From positions 57,389,362 through 57,453,361 of the forward strand of contig NC_052507.1 of the NCBI RefSeq assembly GCF_014356525.2: a stretch of DNA of 64,000 bases, read 5' to 3'. Position 1 is the first letter of the stretch. Every line of letters begins with the position of its first letter. Source of the DNA: Nilaparvata lugens (taxonomy: Eukaryota; Arthropoda; Insecta; Hemiptera; Delphacidae). Positions 10,986-23,525 of the stretch are shown here, one piece after another. The notes below the pieces were generated by a model. That model saw only the letters and a program-made list of their open reading frames with translations. It had not been told where the DNA came from and searched no databases. The translations under genes and the position numbers were made by a program.

Positions 10986-12510
10986 ACCTCTCATTGTGGC
11001 CAAGTTATAAACTGTTGTCACGAATAAACTGCATGAGACACCCCTAAAATAACGGGATATGGAAGAATTAAACACCCCTAGCATAGGGGTGGAAGGAGAA
11101 AGGTTACTCTCCAGAAGTGAGCGGGAAAAATATAGAGAGAAAGTCATGTATAGAACACAGGCTGGGTAGCGCAGAGTATGCAACTCAACAAATACCTTGG
11201 TCACTGAATTTCACACTTTTTTCCTACTAAAATCAAGTATTACACACTAGCTGGCCCGGCGAACTTCGTACCGCCAAATAGTTGATGCATCTCATGACAA
11301 ACTTTAGCTTGACACACACCTCAAAATCTATAACCCATACTAACAATCCTCAAATCCAGACTATCCTATTATTTCTTATTGACCAAATATTCAGTTCAGC
11401 ATACTCTTCCATGTGCGTGTATGATAAAATCATAACTGACAGATAAATTGATCACACATATCATTGATCGTCGTGTAGTTTAAGCTATGCTATCTTTTTG
11501 CATAAATCACATGTGCTCCCCCGTCCACTCCTTTCACTTACTCAAAACATGCAGGGGATTTAAAACTATTATAAAAAAATATAATGCATGACCTTGGAAA
11601 TAGCTGAAAAATTAATTGCTTCACAAACTTTTTGAAAAAATGGTGAGTGACAATGAACCCTGATGTCAGAATTATAATTGGAGAATCGAGGGTTTCAATA
11701 GAAATCAATGGTACAAAATTGATGACTTTTATCATTTATAACTTCAAATACCAACTTTTATTAATAACTTGCAGGTAACTCGTACTCCGCAAGGATCCAA
11801 ATAAAAACTTGACCTACTGAATTATCTTCTCCCATTGGTGGATGTCAATAAATCCGTGATGACGCAATTTAATATTGTCAAATAGTCGGCAGTACATGGA
11901 CATATAAGGAGGTTATACATAAATATATTTACACTTAAATTTCAATTTATGCTAGATACAGGTTCACATGCATTCTACAATAATAATAAATTTCTATAAT
12001 TTTAAAAAAGACCACGTGGAGACTTTTGAATTAATTATTTTTTAGCGCCTAACAAATACTGAGCTCTGATTGGTATATCACCCGATTTTTGTACAAAAGT
12101 GCTACTGTGTTAGTGCGCCTAGAAAAATTAGATCTCACTTCCCTTTTATTTTTATTGTGTTTTCATGATTTTTATTTGCTCACATAGATATAATAAATAT
12201 TTATATTTGCTTTTTTAAACGTTTATGTCCTTTATTTTGCATGCTATAAGTTACAAAACCTTTTATGTCCTTGTCTTAACAAATGCTACCTACTTGCAAT
12301 GAATTGCAGATATCGATTGAATTGCAGATATTCAGCTTGACCATTATTGATGCAGCTGACAAGCGTTATTTACAAAGAACCTAACCTCAAATTGATACAA
12401 TATTATTATTTCATTGAATAATTATTGAAAATAATTTCCATTTCAAATTGTAATCAATAATCTTAGCCTTTCTAGTCATTATCTTCTTTTTTTCTTGTGC
12501 TACGTTTTGC
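10986..12510. other. Non-coding stretch with RTE-like repeat end
   Basis: No gene is supported. At 11249-11275 the sequence CTAGCTGGCCCGGCGAACTT, followed by CGTACCGCC, matches a close copy at 19909-19935 and resembles the conserved ends of widespread arthropod non-LTR or SINE repeats. The rest is unremarkable AT-rich DNA. Confidence 0.5.
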
Positions 12511-13121
12511 TCTTCTTTTCCTTCTTCTTTTCTTCTTTTCTTCTTCTTCTTCTCTTCTTCTTCTTCTTCTCTTCTTTTTCTTCTTCTTCTTCTTCTTCTC
12601 TTCTTCTTTCTTCTTCTTTCTTCTTCTTCTTCTTCTTCTTCTCTTCTTCTTCTTCTTCTTCTCTTCTTCTTCTTCTTCTTCTTCTTCTTCTTCTTCTTCT
12701 TCTTCTCTTCTTCTCTTCTTCTCTTCTTCTTCTTCTTCTCTTCTTCTTCTTCTTCTCTTCTTCTTCTTCTTCTTCTTCTTCTTCTTCTTCTTCTTCTTCT
12801 TCTTCTCTTCTTCTTCTTCTTCTTCTTCTTCTTCCTTCTTCTTCTTCTCTTCTTCTTCTTCTTCTTCTTCTTCTTCTCTTCTTCTTCTCTTCTTCTTCTT
12901 CTTCTCTTCTTCTTCTCTTCTTCTTCTTCTTCTTCTTCTTCTTCTTCTTCTTCTTCTTCTTCTCTTCTTCTTCTTCTTCTTCTTCTTCTTCTTCTCTTCT
13001 TCTTCTTTTCTTCTTCTTCTTCTCTCTTCTTCTTCTTCTTCTTCTTCTCTTCTTCTTCTTCTTCTTCTTCTCTTCTTCTTCTTCTCTTCTCTTCTTCTTC
13101 TCTTCTTCTTCTTCTTCTCTT

Positions 13122-13150
<29 letters not shown>
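12511..13150 (+). repeat. (CTT)n polypyrimidine microsatellite, ~640 bp
   Basis: A nearly pure TTC/CTT tract with interspersed CTCTTC phase shifts. The plus strand is all pyrimidine over long runs, so stop codons cannot occur. Long Ser/Leu/Phe frames on the plus strand and Glu/Lys/Arg frames on the minus strand are artefacts. Confidence 0.97.
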
Positions 13151-13154
<4 letters not shown>

Positions 13155-13482
13155 CTCTCACTTCTCCCTTTCTCTCTCCCTTGTCCAACTTCCACATTTT
13201 AACAAGTGTAGTAGACCTGGGCAAGTGCAACAACAAAAATTGGCGGCAAACTTTATATAAATCAAAATCGAGCCTCAAATTTTAATGTTCAATAACTTTT
13301 TTATGTTCTAACGGTACAATCGAGCCACAAATGTTGATGTTCAATAACTTTCTTATATTCTAATGGTAAATTTTGGTACCAATAAAAATTTCATTAATTA
13401 CAATGGATTGTTAGGTCTCAGTCAGAAAAACAAGAATATTTGTCACCAATGGTACTATCAGTCGACGATAATAACATTGCGC

Positions 13483-13990
13483 TCAAGGCAATGCTATTCT
13501 CATAGACCCCAAAACCCCAGGAGTCCATGATGGTCGGTATTGATATTCATATGTGGTACAACAGTGTGTTCAAAGAAGAGCTATTCCACGAGGTCTCAGC
13601 TATCTTGTCATCTCAGCTATACCCATTGTAGCATTTGTGGCAATGTCATACAAATAGATCACAATGCCCTCGGAGTTCCATGATGGTCAGCATTGATATT
13701 CCATTTGTTCTCAGCTATACTTTTCATCTCAGCTATACCCATCATAGCATTCTTGGCAGTGTCATGCTCCTAGACCCTAATGCGCCAGGATTCCATGTTG
13801 GTTGGCATTGATGTTCATATGTGGTATGACAGTGTTTCCAAAGAAGAGCTAATCCATGGGGTCTCAGCTATCTTGTCATCTCAGCTATACCCATCATAGC
13901 ATTCATGGCAATGTCATACAAATGGATCACAATGCCCCCAGAGTTCCATGACGGTCAGTTTTGATATTCATATGTGGTATGACAGTTTGT
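13483..13990 (+). repeat. 153-bp tandem repeat, ~3.3 units
   Basis: TGATATTCAT-type anchors occur at 13541, 13694, 13809 and 13962, spaced 153, 115 and 153 bp. One unit has lost about 38 bp (the segment with the CATATGTGGTA and AAAGAAGAGCTA blocks). Units share TCTCAGCTATACCCAT and TTCCATGATGGTCAG. No coding function seen. Confidence 0.88.
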
Positions 13991-14718
13991 CTGATTGGTA
14001 GAATTGTCGACATTAGGAAAATCTCTAATTGATTGTGTTATTGGAGCTGGTCTATTTTCAAGGTATAAAATCTGATGTGGCGCACTCACACAACATTTCT
14101 TGCCATTATGAAAATTGATCATCTGATGCTAGTGTTCTCGCGCATCTCAAGTATACTATTCAATGATCTGAGCCAGATGGTAGCAGGAAAATAACGCTGG
14201 AGACACAAAAAGGTCTGCTATCTCTTCATAGTGGATAATTTAATAGAATCAACAATTGCCAACAGTTTGTAATTGAATAATACCTTTTTCTCTAATTTCG
14301 AGCTTATTTTCAATTTCAGGTGAAAATGCTACTGGACATTAATTGTAGAGATTTTCATGCTTAATCTTTTCCACTTTGATTTTTTTGTTCAAATTGTATC
14401 TGAAGCCTGATAATTGAGAATCTAAAAACAAACTTTGCATAGATGGGGCGGAGCTCCTGAAATTTTCACAGGTATAGGACTTGTGGCAGTTGATGGAGCT
14501 TATTGATGACTATTTTAGGTATAAATTTGACAAAATCGTTGGAGCCGTTTTTGAGAAAATCGCGAAAAACCTGTTTTTAACTCATTTTCGCCATCTTAGA
14601 CGCAATCTTGAATTGCATTTGATCAAAAATGTTTGTGTCGGATCCTTATATTGTAAGGACCTTGAGTTTCAAATTTCAAGTCATCCCGTTAATTGGGAGA
14701 TGAGATATCGTGTACACA
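13991..14718. other. Non-coding dispersed-repeat DNA
   Basis: No gene is supported. The segment from about 14440 (GGAGCTCCTGAAATTTTCAC) resembles a piece at 18651-18672 and runs up to the (CA)n tract, so it looks like a dispersed repeat with a built-in microsatellite. Confidence 0.4.
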
Positions 14719-14851
<133 letters not shown>

Positions 14852-14973
14852 TCTATACCCAAAAACAACTTTTTTGGACTCAGGGGACCTTGAAACGTAT
14901 AGAAATTTAGAAATTGAGGTACCTTAATGTTTTTCAGAAAGCAATACTTTCCTTACCTATGGTAATAGGGCAA

Positions 14974-15710
14974 CTTACTCACTTACTCCTCAGCTCTACA
15001 GGTCGCTACAACCCTTGGCCTCCTTCACAAAGCCTCTCCATCTCTCCTGATCGACTGCTTGCCTTTTCCAGTTTCGAACTCCAAGCGTTCTCAAATCATG
15101 TTCAACGTCATCTGTCCATCTATTCCTTGGCCTTCCTTCTCTTCTTCTATTATATATTCTTTCCCTCCATATACATTTGGCAATCCTTCCATTCTCAGCA
15201 AGTGCCCCATCCACCTAATTCTGCCAGCTTTAATAAATTGGTCGATGTCTTCACTCCCCAGGAAGCGCTCGATTTCACTATTTTTTCTACTTCTCCAAAT
15301 TCAATTTTCGTGAACAGGACCCGCTATTCTCCTAATAACCTTTCTTTCTAAGATTTGAAGCCTTTCTATGTCCCCAGCTGTGAGTACCCAAGTCTCAGAG
15401 CCATAACATACTACAGGCCTGACTAATGCCTTATATAATATTATTTTTGTAGCTCTGGACATTAGTCGAGACTTGAATAATTTCAGACTAGCATAGAACG
15501 ACCTGTTACCTGCCATGATTCGATCACTTATCTCAGCTGTGACTCTCCCACTTCTCGCCACAAGCTTTCCTAGGTATACAAAGTCGTCCACCTGCTGAAA
15601 TGTGTAGTGCCCAATTTTCATGTTCCTAGCACACCCTCTTACCACTGCTGGTGACACTCGTAAATACTTTGTTTTGGCCTCATTTATCTTCAGCCCCATT
15701 GGCTTACCAT
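14974..15710 (-). mobile_element. 5'-truncated LINE insertion with 16-bp target duplication
   Basis: The minus strand encodes the end of a non-LTR reverse transcriptase: GLKINEAKTKYLRVS, YGSETWVLT, LERKVIRRI, then in a shifted frame RPRNRWTDDVEHDL near 15130. A one- or two-base shift between 15214 and 15301 breaks the frame. The insert is bounded by TATGGTAATAGGGCAA (14958-14973) and TATGGTCATAGGGCAA (15711-15726), a 16-bp duplication with one mismatch. The 3' end is a TAAGTGAGTAAG-like tail beside the left duplicate. Genomes often mislabel such pieces as host genes. Confidence 0.85.
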
Positions 15711-15726
15711 TATGGTCATAGGGCAA

Positions 15727-17039
15727 GGAAAGTAAAAATGTTGAGAGAATATGGAAGGTATAAATATTGATGTTGGATGATTTCAGATCTTCTAATACTC
15801 CGGTCAAGTAAATTTAGAGTAGAAATAATAATGTTATCTAAATCACTTTCCATACATGCTCACATACCTTTTATAACATACTTTTGCTATTTGTTTATTC
15901 TTCCAGAATCCAGAGTTCAGGCATCTCTGCCTGTTCGGAACCTCATGTCTTCTACTTGGATTGGATACCCGCGGTCTCTTTTGCCTTATAGGTAGTAGTT
16001 GAGCACCAATTTTGGTAACCTGTCTCCCTTCATTGTATTTAAATACTGGTATCATTTCAATGAACTCTTTGAGTTTCAGAGTCAATTGAAACTACTCCTT
16101 CGCCTTGTTTAATCCAATTTCCTCAGTGTGATACTTCTTCTAATCTTTGCATTTGTCCATACATGTCTTTCTTCCTCACCTGGTGTTCTATTTGGATCTC
16201 GTTGCCTTATCTTATATATGTTTCTTACTAATGTTAATTCATTCTGTTTTTTAATTCTGTATCCTTTGTTGTTATTATCGTCAGACACCTTCCCATCTTC
16301 TTCTTACTACCTCTCATTCTCTCTTCCCCTTTTTTCCATTTCTTATTCTCCTCTTCATTTATCGACCTTATTCTGACTCTAATGCTATGACTAACTCACT
16401 TCCCTTTCCATGTGAACACTCTTTCTTTTCCTTCTTTCTATTTTGACCTTTTTCAAAATCCTATTCCTTTCAATACTCGTCAGTCAATGGAACACTCGTC
16501 TTGTTATCTGCAATCTTCACATTCATACTCTAATTTCTCTGATTATTTTCCTCTTTCATCCATTCGCATTTCCTTCGCATCTTCTGTTCCCTCGTTTTCA
16601 CGTCTCTTCCCTTCACTCTTGTATTAAAAATTTATTCATCTCTCTCTTCCCAACTTGAACTTCATTTTCTGTTCCACATTCTATATCTCTCTTTTCCTAA
16701 TATTGCTCACCTTTTTTAACGACTACACATATCCCTTTCACTCCCGATTACAATAAATTACTTCAAAAAATACATTTTCAAGGTTTTGGTACCGTAGTGT
16801 AGGTTCTTACCCGATCAAAACAGTCCCTTTTGATGAAGACTGAACGAGAACGATATAAACAGGATTTTCGTAATTATCACTCCACTCCATCATGGAATTT
16901 ATGGGCTGTGAATCCTGCATGGAAGCGAAAACTACAATATAATCATTCTAGAAATATACCCAAAAAACGTGTTCAGTGAGTTACGTTTTAAAAAAGTTTC
17001 CAATCTCAATTTTATGGACGATATTTGAGAACAACGTTT
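15727..17039. other. Non-coding, pyrimidine-rich stretch
   Basis: No gene is supported. From about 16090 to 16740 the plus strand is strongly T/C-rich (many CTTCC and TCTTT runs), which keeps several short frames open without protein character. A minus-strand frame at 15843-16085 has no recognisable motif. Confidence 0.5.
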
Positions 17040-17139
17040 NNNNNNNNNNNNNNNNNNNNNNNNNNNNNNNNNNNNNNNNNNNNNNNNNNNNNNNNNNNNN
17101 NNNNNNNNNNNNNNNNNNNNNNNNNNNNNNNNNNNNNNN
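17040..17139. other. Assembly gap (100 N)
   Basis: Exactly 100 undetermined bases, the usual convention for a gap of unknown length. Sequence on the two sides may not be adjacent in the genome. Confidence 0.99.
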
Positions 17140-18368
17140 GACTTATTCAAAGTAGTAAGCTGAGAAACACATGGTGCTAATATCTAATCCATTATTGAAT
17201 ATGATTTCAGTGTAGTATGGTCTTTTTACTGTAGTTACTTCTGTATCCTTTAAAGTTCAACCTTTGCTTTGAGCTTTGATCTGCAAACATTGTTTTATTT
17301 ATCGCTGTTATGTCTCATCTTTTATTTTTCATTTTTTCCCCTCTCTTGTCATGAATTATGTTGAAAAAAAATTATACTGGTGATTCTTCCTCCCATTTTT
17401 TCGCAGTTTTAACTACATTTCATAATATAAGTATATTTAAAGAGAGGAAATGCTACAATCAATCAATAAAATTACTTGATGATGGTGATTGAATGTGTGT
17501 GTGTTTGTGTGTGTGTGTGTGTAGGCTTTTTCTCTCCTATATCCGATTAAACCTCAACTCCTGCTCACGGACAAGTGCTCATGAAGCACTTTGTGAGCAG
17601 TTATTGTTACATTAATATTATATTATATATATATTATATATATACTATTACTTACAATCTATTATTAAATTTTAGATGGATATTGTTGTATTTGTCAAGC
17701 TAGACTCTATTTGGTTTGTGTATATGTATTTATGAGTGTGAATAAATTTGAATTTGAATTTGTTATCAGAGCTTCATTACTATGAACAAAAATGAAGCCA
17801 TTATACCAATCTCCTTCATACAACATTTTCGACAGAAAAAAGTGGAATTGCACATAAGCAAGAGTGAGGGGTGTCGCAAGTTGTGAGGGAGTTGTAAACT
17901 GCGTCTTTGGAATAATCAAATCAAAGTCAGCAGTGTTTAAAAATGATTAATGACCACCCATACATCTTTCGGGTTCTCAATATCTATCTATTTGGGAGTG
18001 GAGGTTGGTAGGAGCTGAAGTTTCCAAATTTAGGGAGGGTACGTCCATGGGCTTGTAGACTTATACAGTATGAAATATGTTATAGAAGACAGAAATAGTG
18101 AATGAGTATTACAAATAGATCATGTATATCATAGACTATGATTATACATGAGTATGAGAATTCATAGTTTGAGTATCTAGTAGGCTATACTTCAGCACAT
18201 TTCATTGCTATCTCACACAGGATGAGCAGTCATATTGATTTTATACTCACATATATTGGGGGGTGTGAATTGGAAGAGGAGGGATATTTCTGGCAAAGAA
18301 TGAATTAAATTTTATCAGTCGAGCTGTGTCTGCTCCCTGAGGATGTATTATTATAAATCGCCTTGGTG
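17140..18368. other. Non-coding stretch with (GT)n
   Basis: No gene is supported. A short GT tract lies at 17494-17522 and TATA-rich runs near 17615-17645. Confidence 0.5.
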
Positions 18369-18488
18369 AGTTACTACGCAGCAGTGTGGTGAGAATCATT
18401 TCAAACTGTCAGCATCGATTCAGTGGGAAGCATTAGTGGCTATTATAAGGTATGCTGACAGCTTAAAATTGATCTCACTGTAGCAACT
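18369..18488. mobile_element. Small palindromic MITE, copy 2
   Basis: Ends with GATCTCACTGTAGCAACT and carries the inner inverted halves AACTGTCAGCAT ... TATGCTGACAG. The left end (AGTTACTACGCAG) is degenerate. Related to the element at 10883-10985. Confidence 0.65.
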
Positions 18489-18754
18489 GGAAAAAATAGT
18501 CGAGTTTTAATTCTTAAGGGGACGCCAACCAGTAAATCAACTACCCATCACTATAAGTTGTATGATATATACTGATATATATATGATATATATATATATA
18601 TATAATATGTATATCTATATTATATAAAATGTTTCTGCTTGATTGATAAAGGGGGCCCAGCTCCCGAAATTTTCGTTTAAATGTAAGTTTTAAGTTTTTC
18701 AATCTATCCGTGTTGTGTGTATCCTGTTTCAATTTATCTCTATACTTATAAAAG
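18489..18754. other. AT-rich spacer with (AT)n
   Basis: TATA/ATAT runs at about 18565-18625, then GGGCCCAGCTCCCGAAATTT at 18651, a piece of a dispersed repeat also seen near 14446. No gene. Confidence 0.5.
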
Positions 18755-19175
18755 GCTAAGCCCCGACAGACTGAAATCACACCACAGCCCAAACTACTGA
18801 GCCTAAAAACTTGAAATTTTGCACAATTGTTTATGGTAGCCTGAAAACATCCACTAAGAAGGATTTTCAGAATTTTTCCCCCCTGAGGGAGCTGGGCCCC
18901 CCCAAATTTTTGTACTTTTAAACCGCTCATTGCACAGCAAAGTCATGAAGAACTTTTTGTTCAGCTACGAAAAAAAATTAGATCTATGCAGAAAAATTTC
19001 GATCAGGAGCACAGGGGGGTCCAGGAGAGGGCATTTTTCGAAAATTTTGATGTAAAATCACACTACAGCTCAAACTAATTGTCCTACAGACTTGAAACTT
19101 TGCACAAATATTCTTCAAACATGCTAGACGCGCACTAAGAACGGATTTTGAGATATTTTGCCTCTAAGGGTTTCA
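18755..19175. repeat. Dispersed repeat with two internal similar segments
   Basis: The segment at about 18765-18875 (CACACCACAGCCCAAACTAC; ACTTGAAATTTTGCACAA; CACTAAGAAGGATTT) recurs in diverged form at about 19055-19155 (CACACTACAGCTCAAACTAA; ACTTGAAACTTTGCACAA; CACTAAGAACGGATTT), roughly 290 bp apart. This is a repeat of unknown class, not a gene. Confidence 0.65.
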
Positions 19176-21004
19176 AAGGATGAAAAAGGATCATATTTAG
19201 TAAGGTTATGAACATGGTAAGGTGAATGCCATATGGAACTGAGATAATTGACACATGATATTCTAACATATGTTATAATCATTGGAAAGCTTAAAATAAT
19301 TTTATCAATCAGCTGATCGAATTTAATTTTCCATGAATCGAAAGCGCTAGCTTGCCACGTGTTAGTTCCATTGTTGTATGAGTCTCATACATTCCGATTA
19401 CAACAGAGCACAGATATTTTCTTTGGTTAGGAGTTTGTTGATAATTCTTTTTTTCAAATTTTATTGCAAAAAAATCACATTGAAAAATTTCTTAATAGAC
19501 AACAAAATTACAAAAACAAGATGTCAAACATAAACCTATATTCATTTGTAGCATGGCCAGAAAAAGACAAACTTGAGTACGGTACTAGCTGTGAGTTCAT
19601 TCAATATAACTCATATTTTTGTGTTAATATTTTGTGAACAAGAAGTAGGAGTTGATGAGAGATGTGAGTAATATCTTTTATTTGATCTAAATGGTTATTC
19701 ATATTGTAGTAGTCCGGGTCACTTCAATCAAAGTTTCTTATTTTGTAGCTAATAAATGTCATACGTATTGATTGTCCATAATGTAAGTGATTAAACTAAT
19801 CAAAATTAATGGCTTACTGGTCCTTCACAGAATTTATAGTATTCCTGGTGATTGAGCCTGTCTTTTTTCAGTGTTGACTATTAATAATAAAGCTTTATTT
19901 ACAACTAGCTTACCTGGCGAACTTTGTACCGCCAAAAGTCAATGTACACTTCACTTTATTTGGTGAATCATGAAATTTATCTGACAATCAATATTTTCAT
20001 TCATATCTAAATACGAACTTCCTATGTGCTTAGTATTGCAGCATTCATTATTCCCAAAACATATTCTTCTCAATCAATTGGTAGTAATATCTAACAGTAA
20101 AGTGTTGAATTAAAAAAAAAATAGATAGGATAAATTAGTTTTTCAAAGATGAGTTCAATGTTTTCATAGTGTTGTTGATTGTCAATAGATGGTCCAGGAA
20201 ATATGCGATGTATGATGAATCATCACCAGGAATTACATATTCTTTCCAACTTCCATTTTAGGATTTTCAGGATGAAAATAAGCTAAGCTAAATTCAAAAA
20301 AATTGTGAATTATTCTGACATTCTTCAGTAATAATAAATGCAATATGAACAACTCTCTTCCATGAGGTGAATAATTTTTTCCCAACATTTTCCGGTTACT
20401 CAATGACAGGGGAGTGATATATTTGTATAGGTCTTCTAAGGAACCATTATCTACAGCTGGTACCAATCAACTACACTTCAACTCCAAAATACCGTTGTAA
20501 TACCAGTAGCCTACACAATTTATCATAGGGTGGCGTGATTTATTACAGCTGGTAACTTTAGATGCTGAATCATATTATCTCAATATGATCTTGAATCATG
20601 ATCATCGTTCTTCGGTAGCCGCTAGGCCGACAATTTCGAAAACATAGGTCTGTAAAATAGATTAATAAATAATCATTATTAGCCACCCTATTAAAATTTC
20701 TGGTCAGAAACCATCCCCAATATTCACACAACATATTCCCAAAGTTTCATGCCGTTTATGTCAAGTATTTTTCAAGTCATAGGTCATAGAGAGAACAAAC
20801 ACACAAACATACATTCATTTTTTATATATATAGAAGATAGAAGATTTCATTCGGCTCAAACAAAAGCCTCTCTAAATTCTGATCACTTTCAAAAAGTTCA
20901 TGTAGTACCTATTATTGTGTTTGAGACACTTCTGGCGCTATCATAGTTTCACAACTATTCTGTTCCACACTACTATCTCTTGCAGTCGTTAACCATATCT
21001 ATAA
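19176..21004. other. Non-coding stretch
   Basis: No gene is supported. At 19909-19935 lies a second copy of the CTAGCTTACCTGGCGAACTT-type repeat end, in the same orientation as the one at 11249. A minus-strand frame at 20233-20466 shows no recognisable motif. Confidence 0.5.
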
Positions 21005-21175
21005 TAAAATAAAGAGTTGGCTTATACACGTATGGGATAGGAAAATTATGTTTGACGCATCACCACGTCTGAACTACTGGACTAATTAACTTGAAATTTT
21101 GCTATAGGCTAGATTCTTAATTAACCAAGGATGGTTATAGGCCTATTTTAAGTTCTTTAAAATTTCATTACGTCA
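21005..21175 (-). repeat. RTE/SINE-like repeat fragment
   Basis: Read on the minus strand this matches the repeat at 53639-53870: GATAGGAAA, TGACGCATCA(C/T)CACG and TGAACTACTG(G/A)ACT blocks occur in the same order. It is one of several fragments of a dispersed non-LTR-type family in the window. Confidence 0.55.
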
Positions 21176-23260
21176 AGTTTTCAGATTATCAAGTGTCCTT
21201 ATGATTCTTATTTTCTAATTATTTCTCCTTCAGCACCCTATTCTCCCTATCCGATACTATTACGAGAACTTTATTGTATTTTTATCACCTCTCAATGCTC
21301 CCCTTCCTGATTCTATCCAATTTTTTCTAAACCATCTCCCGCTCTCTTTTCTCTTTTTTTGTTCAGCATAATATCATTTTCCATTATATTCTTCTTGTTC
21401 TTACTATTTGTCCTTTCATTTTCTTTCATACTCCACTCTCCCCTCCGCCACAACTCCCTCCTTCTCCCTCTATCGCTTCTTTTTCTTCGTATTCTCCTCC
21501 TCCACCTCCTCCCCCGAATATCTTCTCCAATGGTGCTCGTAATGCAATCCATATCCACCTGAAGCCTTCAGAGTAAGTAGTTTCTCATTCCTTCCATACT
21601 AAATTCCTTCAACACCCTTCCCCCTCGTCAGAAACATCTTCTACCCGCCCACCTATTTGAACCTTGTGTGTTTTGGACCGATTAGACAAGCATTAAATTA
21701 CACTATTATGGTCCTCTTAGCGCTCCTTCTCCCTTTTCTTCTTCTTTCTCTTTTCTCTTTCATTCTAATTTCCCCGTTTTCTTCTTCCCTCTTTACTTCA
21801 CCAACTCACTCTGAACAATATTTCTTATGCTTCATGTCCTATACTTTGTATGTGTGCTCAATAACTCATATAATAATAATTATTATTATTTACCTGAGTT
21901 ATACAGTAAATAATGTATAATTATGCATGTTGGTGATGCCCTAATTAAGATATTATAGTGATGTGCTAATTTTGTGCCCCACTTTATACATGAATGCATC
22001 TTTTGTATCACGATTTTAATTCTAATGTGCAGAGCCTTCCAAGAACACATCAATTTTGGTAGCTCATTTTGTGTGATTCATTAATGTACAACTTGACAGA
22101 GAATTATTTTACTACTATTAGTTGAGTGTTTATTCAGACTTAATTTTTATTACAGTCATCTTATGATGATCTACATACAGTACTGTATGCATTATTGTAA
22201 CATGACTTATATTTACTGTTCCTCGTCATTGTGCTGAGTTTGTATAGTTGATGTGTTGCACACACGTACTACGTTGAACTAAAAATTGATAGTGAACTAT
22301 TTTGATTCAGCTTCTATAAAAAAATTATGCTGATGATTTTCTACCTGTTCACTATAGATATTGTAGACCTGTACACAGAACATTTTCCTCTGTCTTGCTA
22401 TTTACCTTTTTGTAAGGGAAGATTTCAATCGAGGAGGGGTAATTCAGCAAATTTGGGGAAGTCACTTTCAACTGACACCAGAGGTTTGCTTTTCTAGCCC
22501 ATTCGCTAATTTAAACCTCCCTTTCCAGAGTTTTACTACCTCACCCCTCACCTATACAATCTCACCCCTTCTACCTTATCCTCTCTAACTTTTCCTTTCT
22601 CATCTTCCACATCCACCCCATTCAAATTCCCTTCCATCTCGTCCTCCACCAACTCCTCCACCACCTCCTCCTCCTTCTCATCCTTCTCCTCCTTCTCCAT
22701 CACCATTCCGGCTGGCTCTGCATTTGAAAGTTGGAAAATGAAGCCTAAACATTGAGTTCTATATGAAAAGGCATTGAGATTCCTAATTTTTATATAATAA
22801 GATATTTTCAACATCATGTCTTTGTGAGTGAGCCTTTTCAACCATGGTGCAATTAATAATAAGTATAGAAACAGACTGAATGTTGAAAGAGCCTCAAAAT
22901 ATTTGTCTAGCTTCATCTGATAGCTCATGACTGATAGCTTCATCTGCCATATCATTGATGGATGAAAATTTGACTGTCCTAGCATTAGGCTCAATTTACT
23001 CGTAAATGGTGCGTCTGACGGGAAAATATAACTGAACAAAATGTGTTTAGAATTGTGTTCTACATCTGGTTCAGTCATCAAAGGGCTTATTATTCATTTT
23101 TTTCTGTTTTAAACCAACTAAAAAAATTTCTCTTAAAAATAGCAAAGACGGCGAATATCTCCCGAACAGTGCGTTTGACGGGAAAATGTTACTGAACCAA
23201 AAGTGCTTAGAATTCAATTCTACATCATAACTAGTAATAAAAATTGCTCGATTCCTCCTC
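21176..23260. other. Non-coding stretch
   Basis: No gene is convincing. Pyrimidine-rich runs (21290-21500; 22540-22700) open low-complexity frames on both strands. Two diverged copies of one segment (GTGCGT(C/T)TGACGGGAAAAT ... TTCTACATC) lie at 23010-23071 and 23170-23226. Confidence 0.5.
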
Positions 23261-23279
23261 CCTACGCCGCGGGGGTGTA

Positions 23280-23525
23280 AGTCGTGCCAACTGGTGCTCT
23301 GTAGGTGACAAGTAGTCGAGGTGACAACTTGACGCCAGCGTGTAAGGTGTCATGTAGACGTAAGCCATCCCCGTCTACTCGTCTCCTTTCTAAGGAGGTG
23401 ACAAATAGTCAAGGGGACACCCTGACGCGAGGGTGCGAGGTGTCAAGTTGTCGTTTACGGTCATGACTAGTTAGCACCTTTGGTCCAGTAGGTGTCAAGT
23501 AGTCGGGGGGACAACTTGACGGCAA
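23280..23525 (+). repeat. ~94-bp GC-rich imperfect tandem repeat
   Basis: AGGTG-anchored units start at 23303, 23396 and 23490 (spacing 93 and 94 bp). Each carries (A/G)AGTAGTCG or a variant followed by GGACAACTTGACG or GGACACCCTGACG. Markedly GC-rich relative to its surroundings; no coding sense. Confidence 0.7.

Noticed and set aside
12495..13285. Long Ser/Leu/Phe and Glu/Lys/Arg open frames
   Set aside because: They are translations of a CTT/CTCTTC microsatellite, in which stops cannot arise; not proteins.
13483..13990. CRISPR-like array
   Set aside because: Eukaryotic DNA, and the repeats are contiguous 153-bp units without unique spacers.
14996..15807. Host gene call (such sequences are often labelled craniofacial development protein-like)
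   Set aside because: The motifs and the 16-bp target duplication show a truncated LINE.
22548..23081. 177-codon minus-strand frame
   Set aside because: Its tail is low-complexity Glu/Lys from a pyrimidine-rich tract, the front has no motif, and part of it lies in a duplicated non-coding segment.
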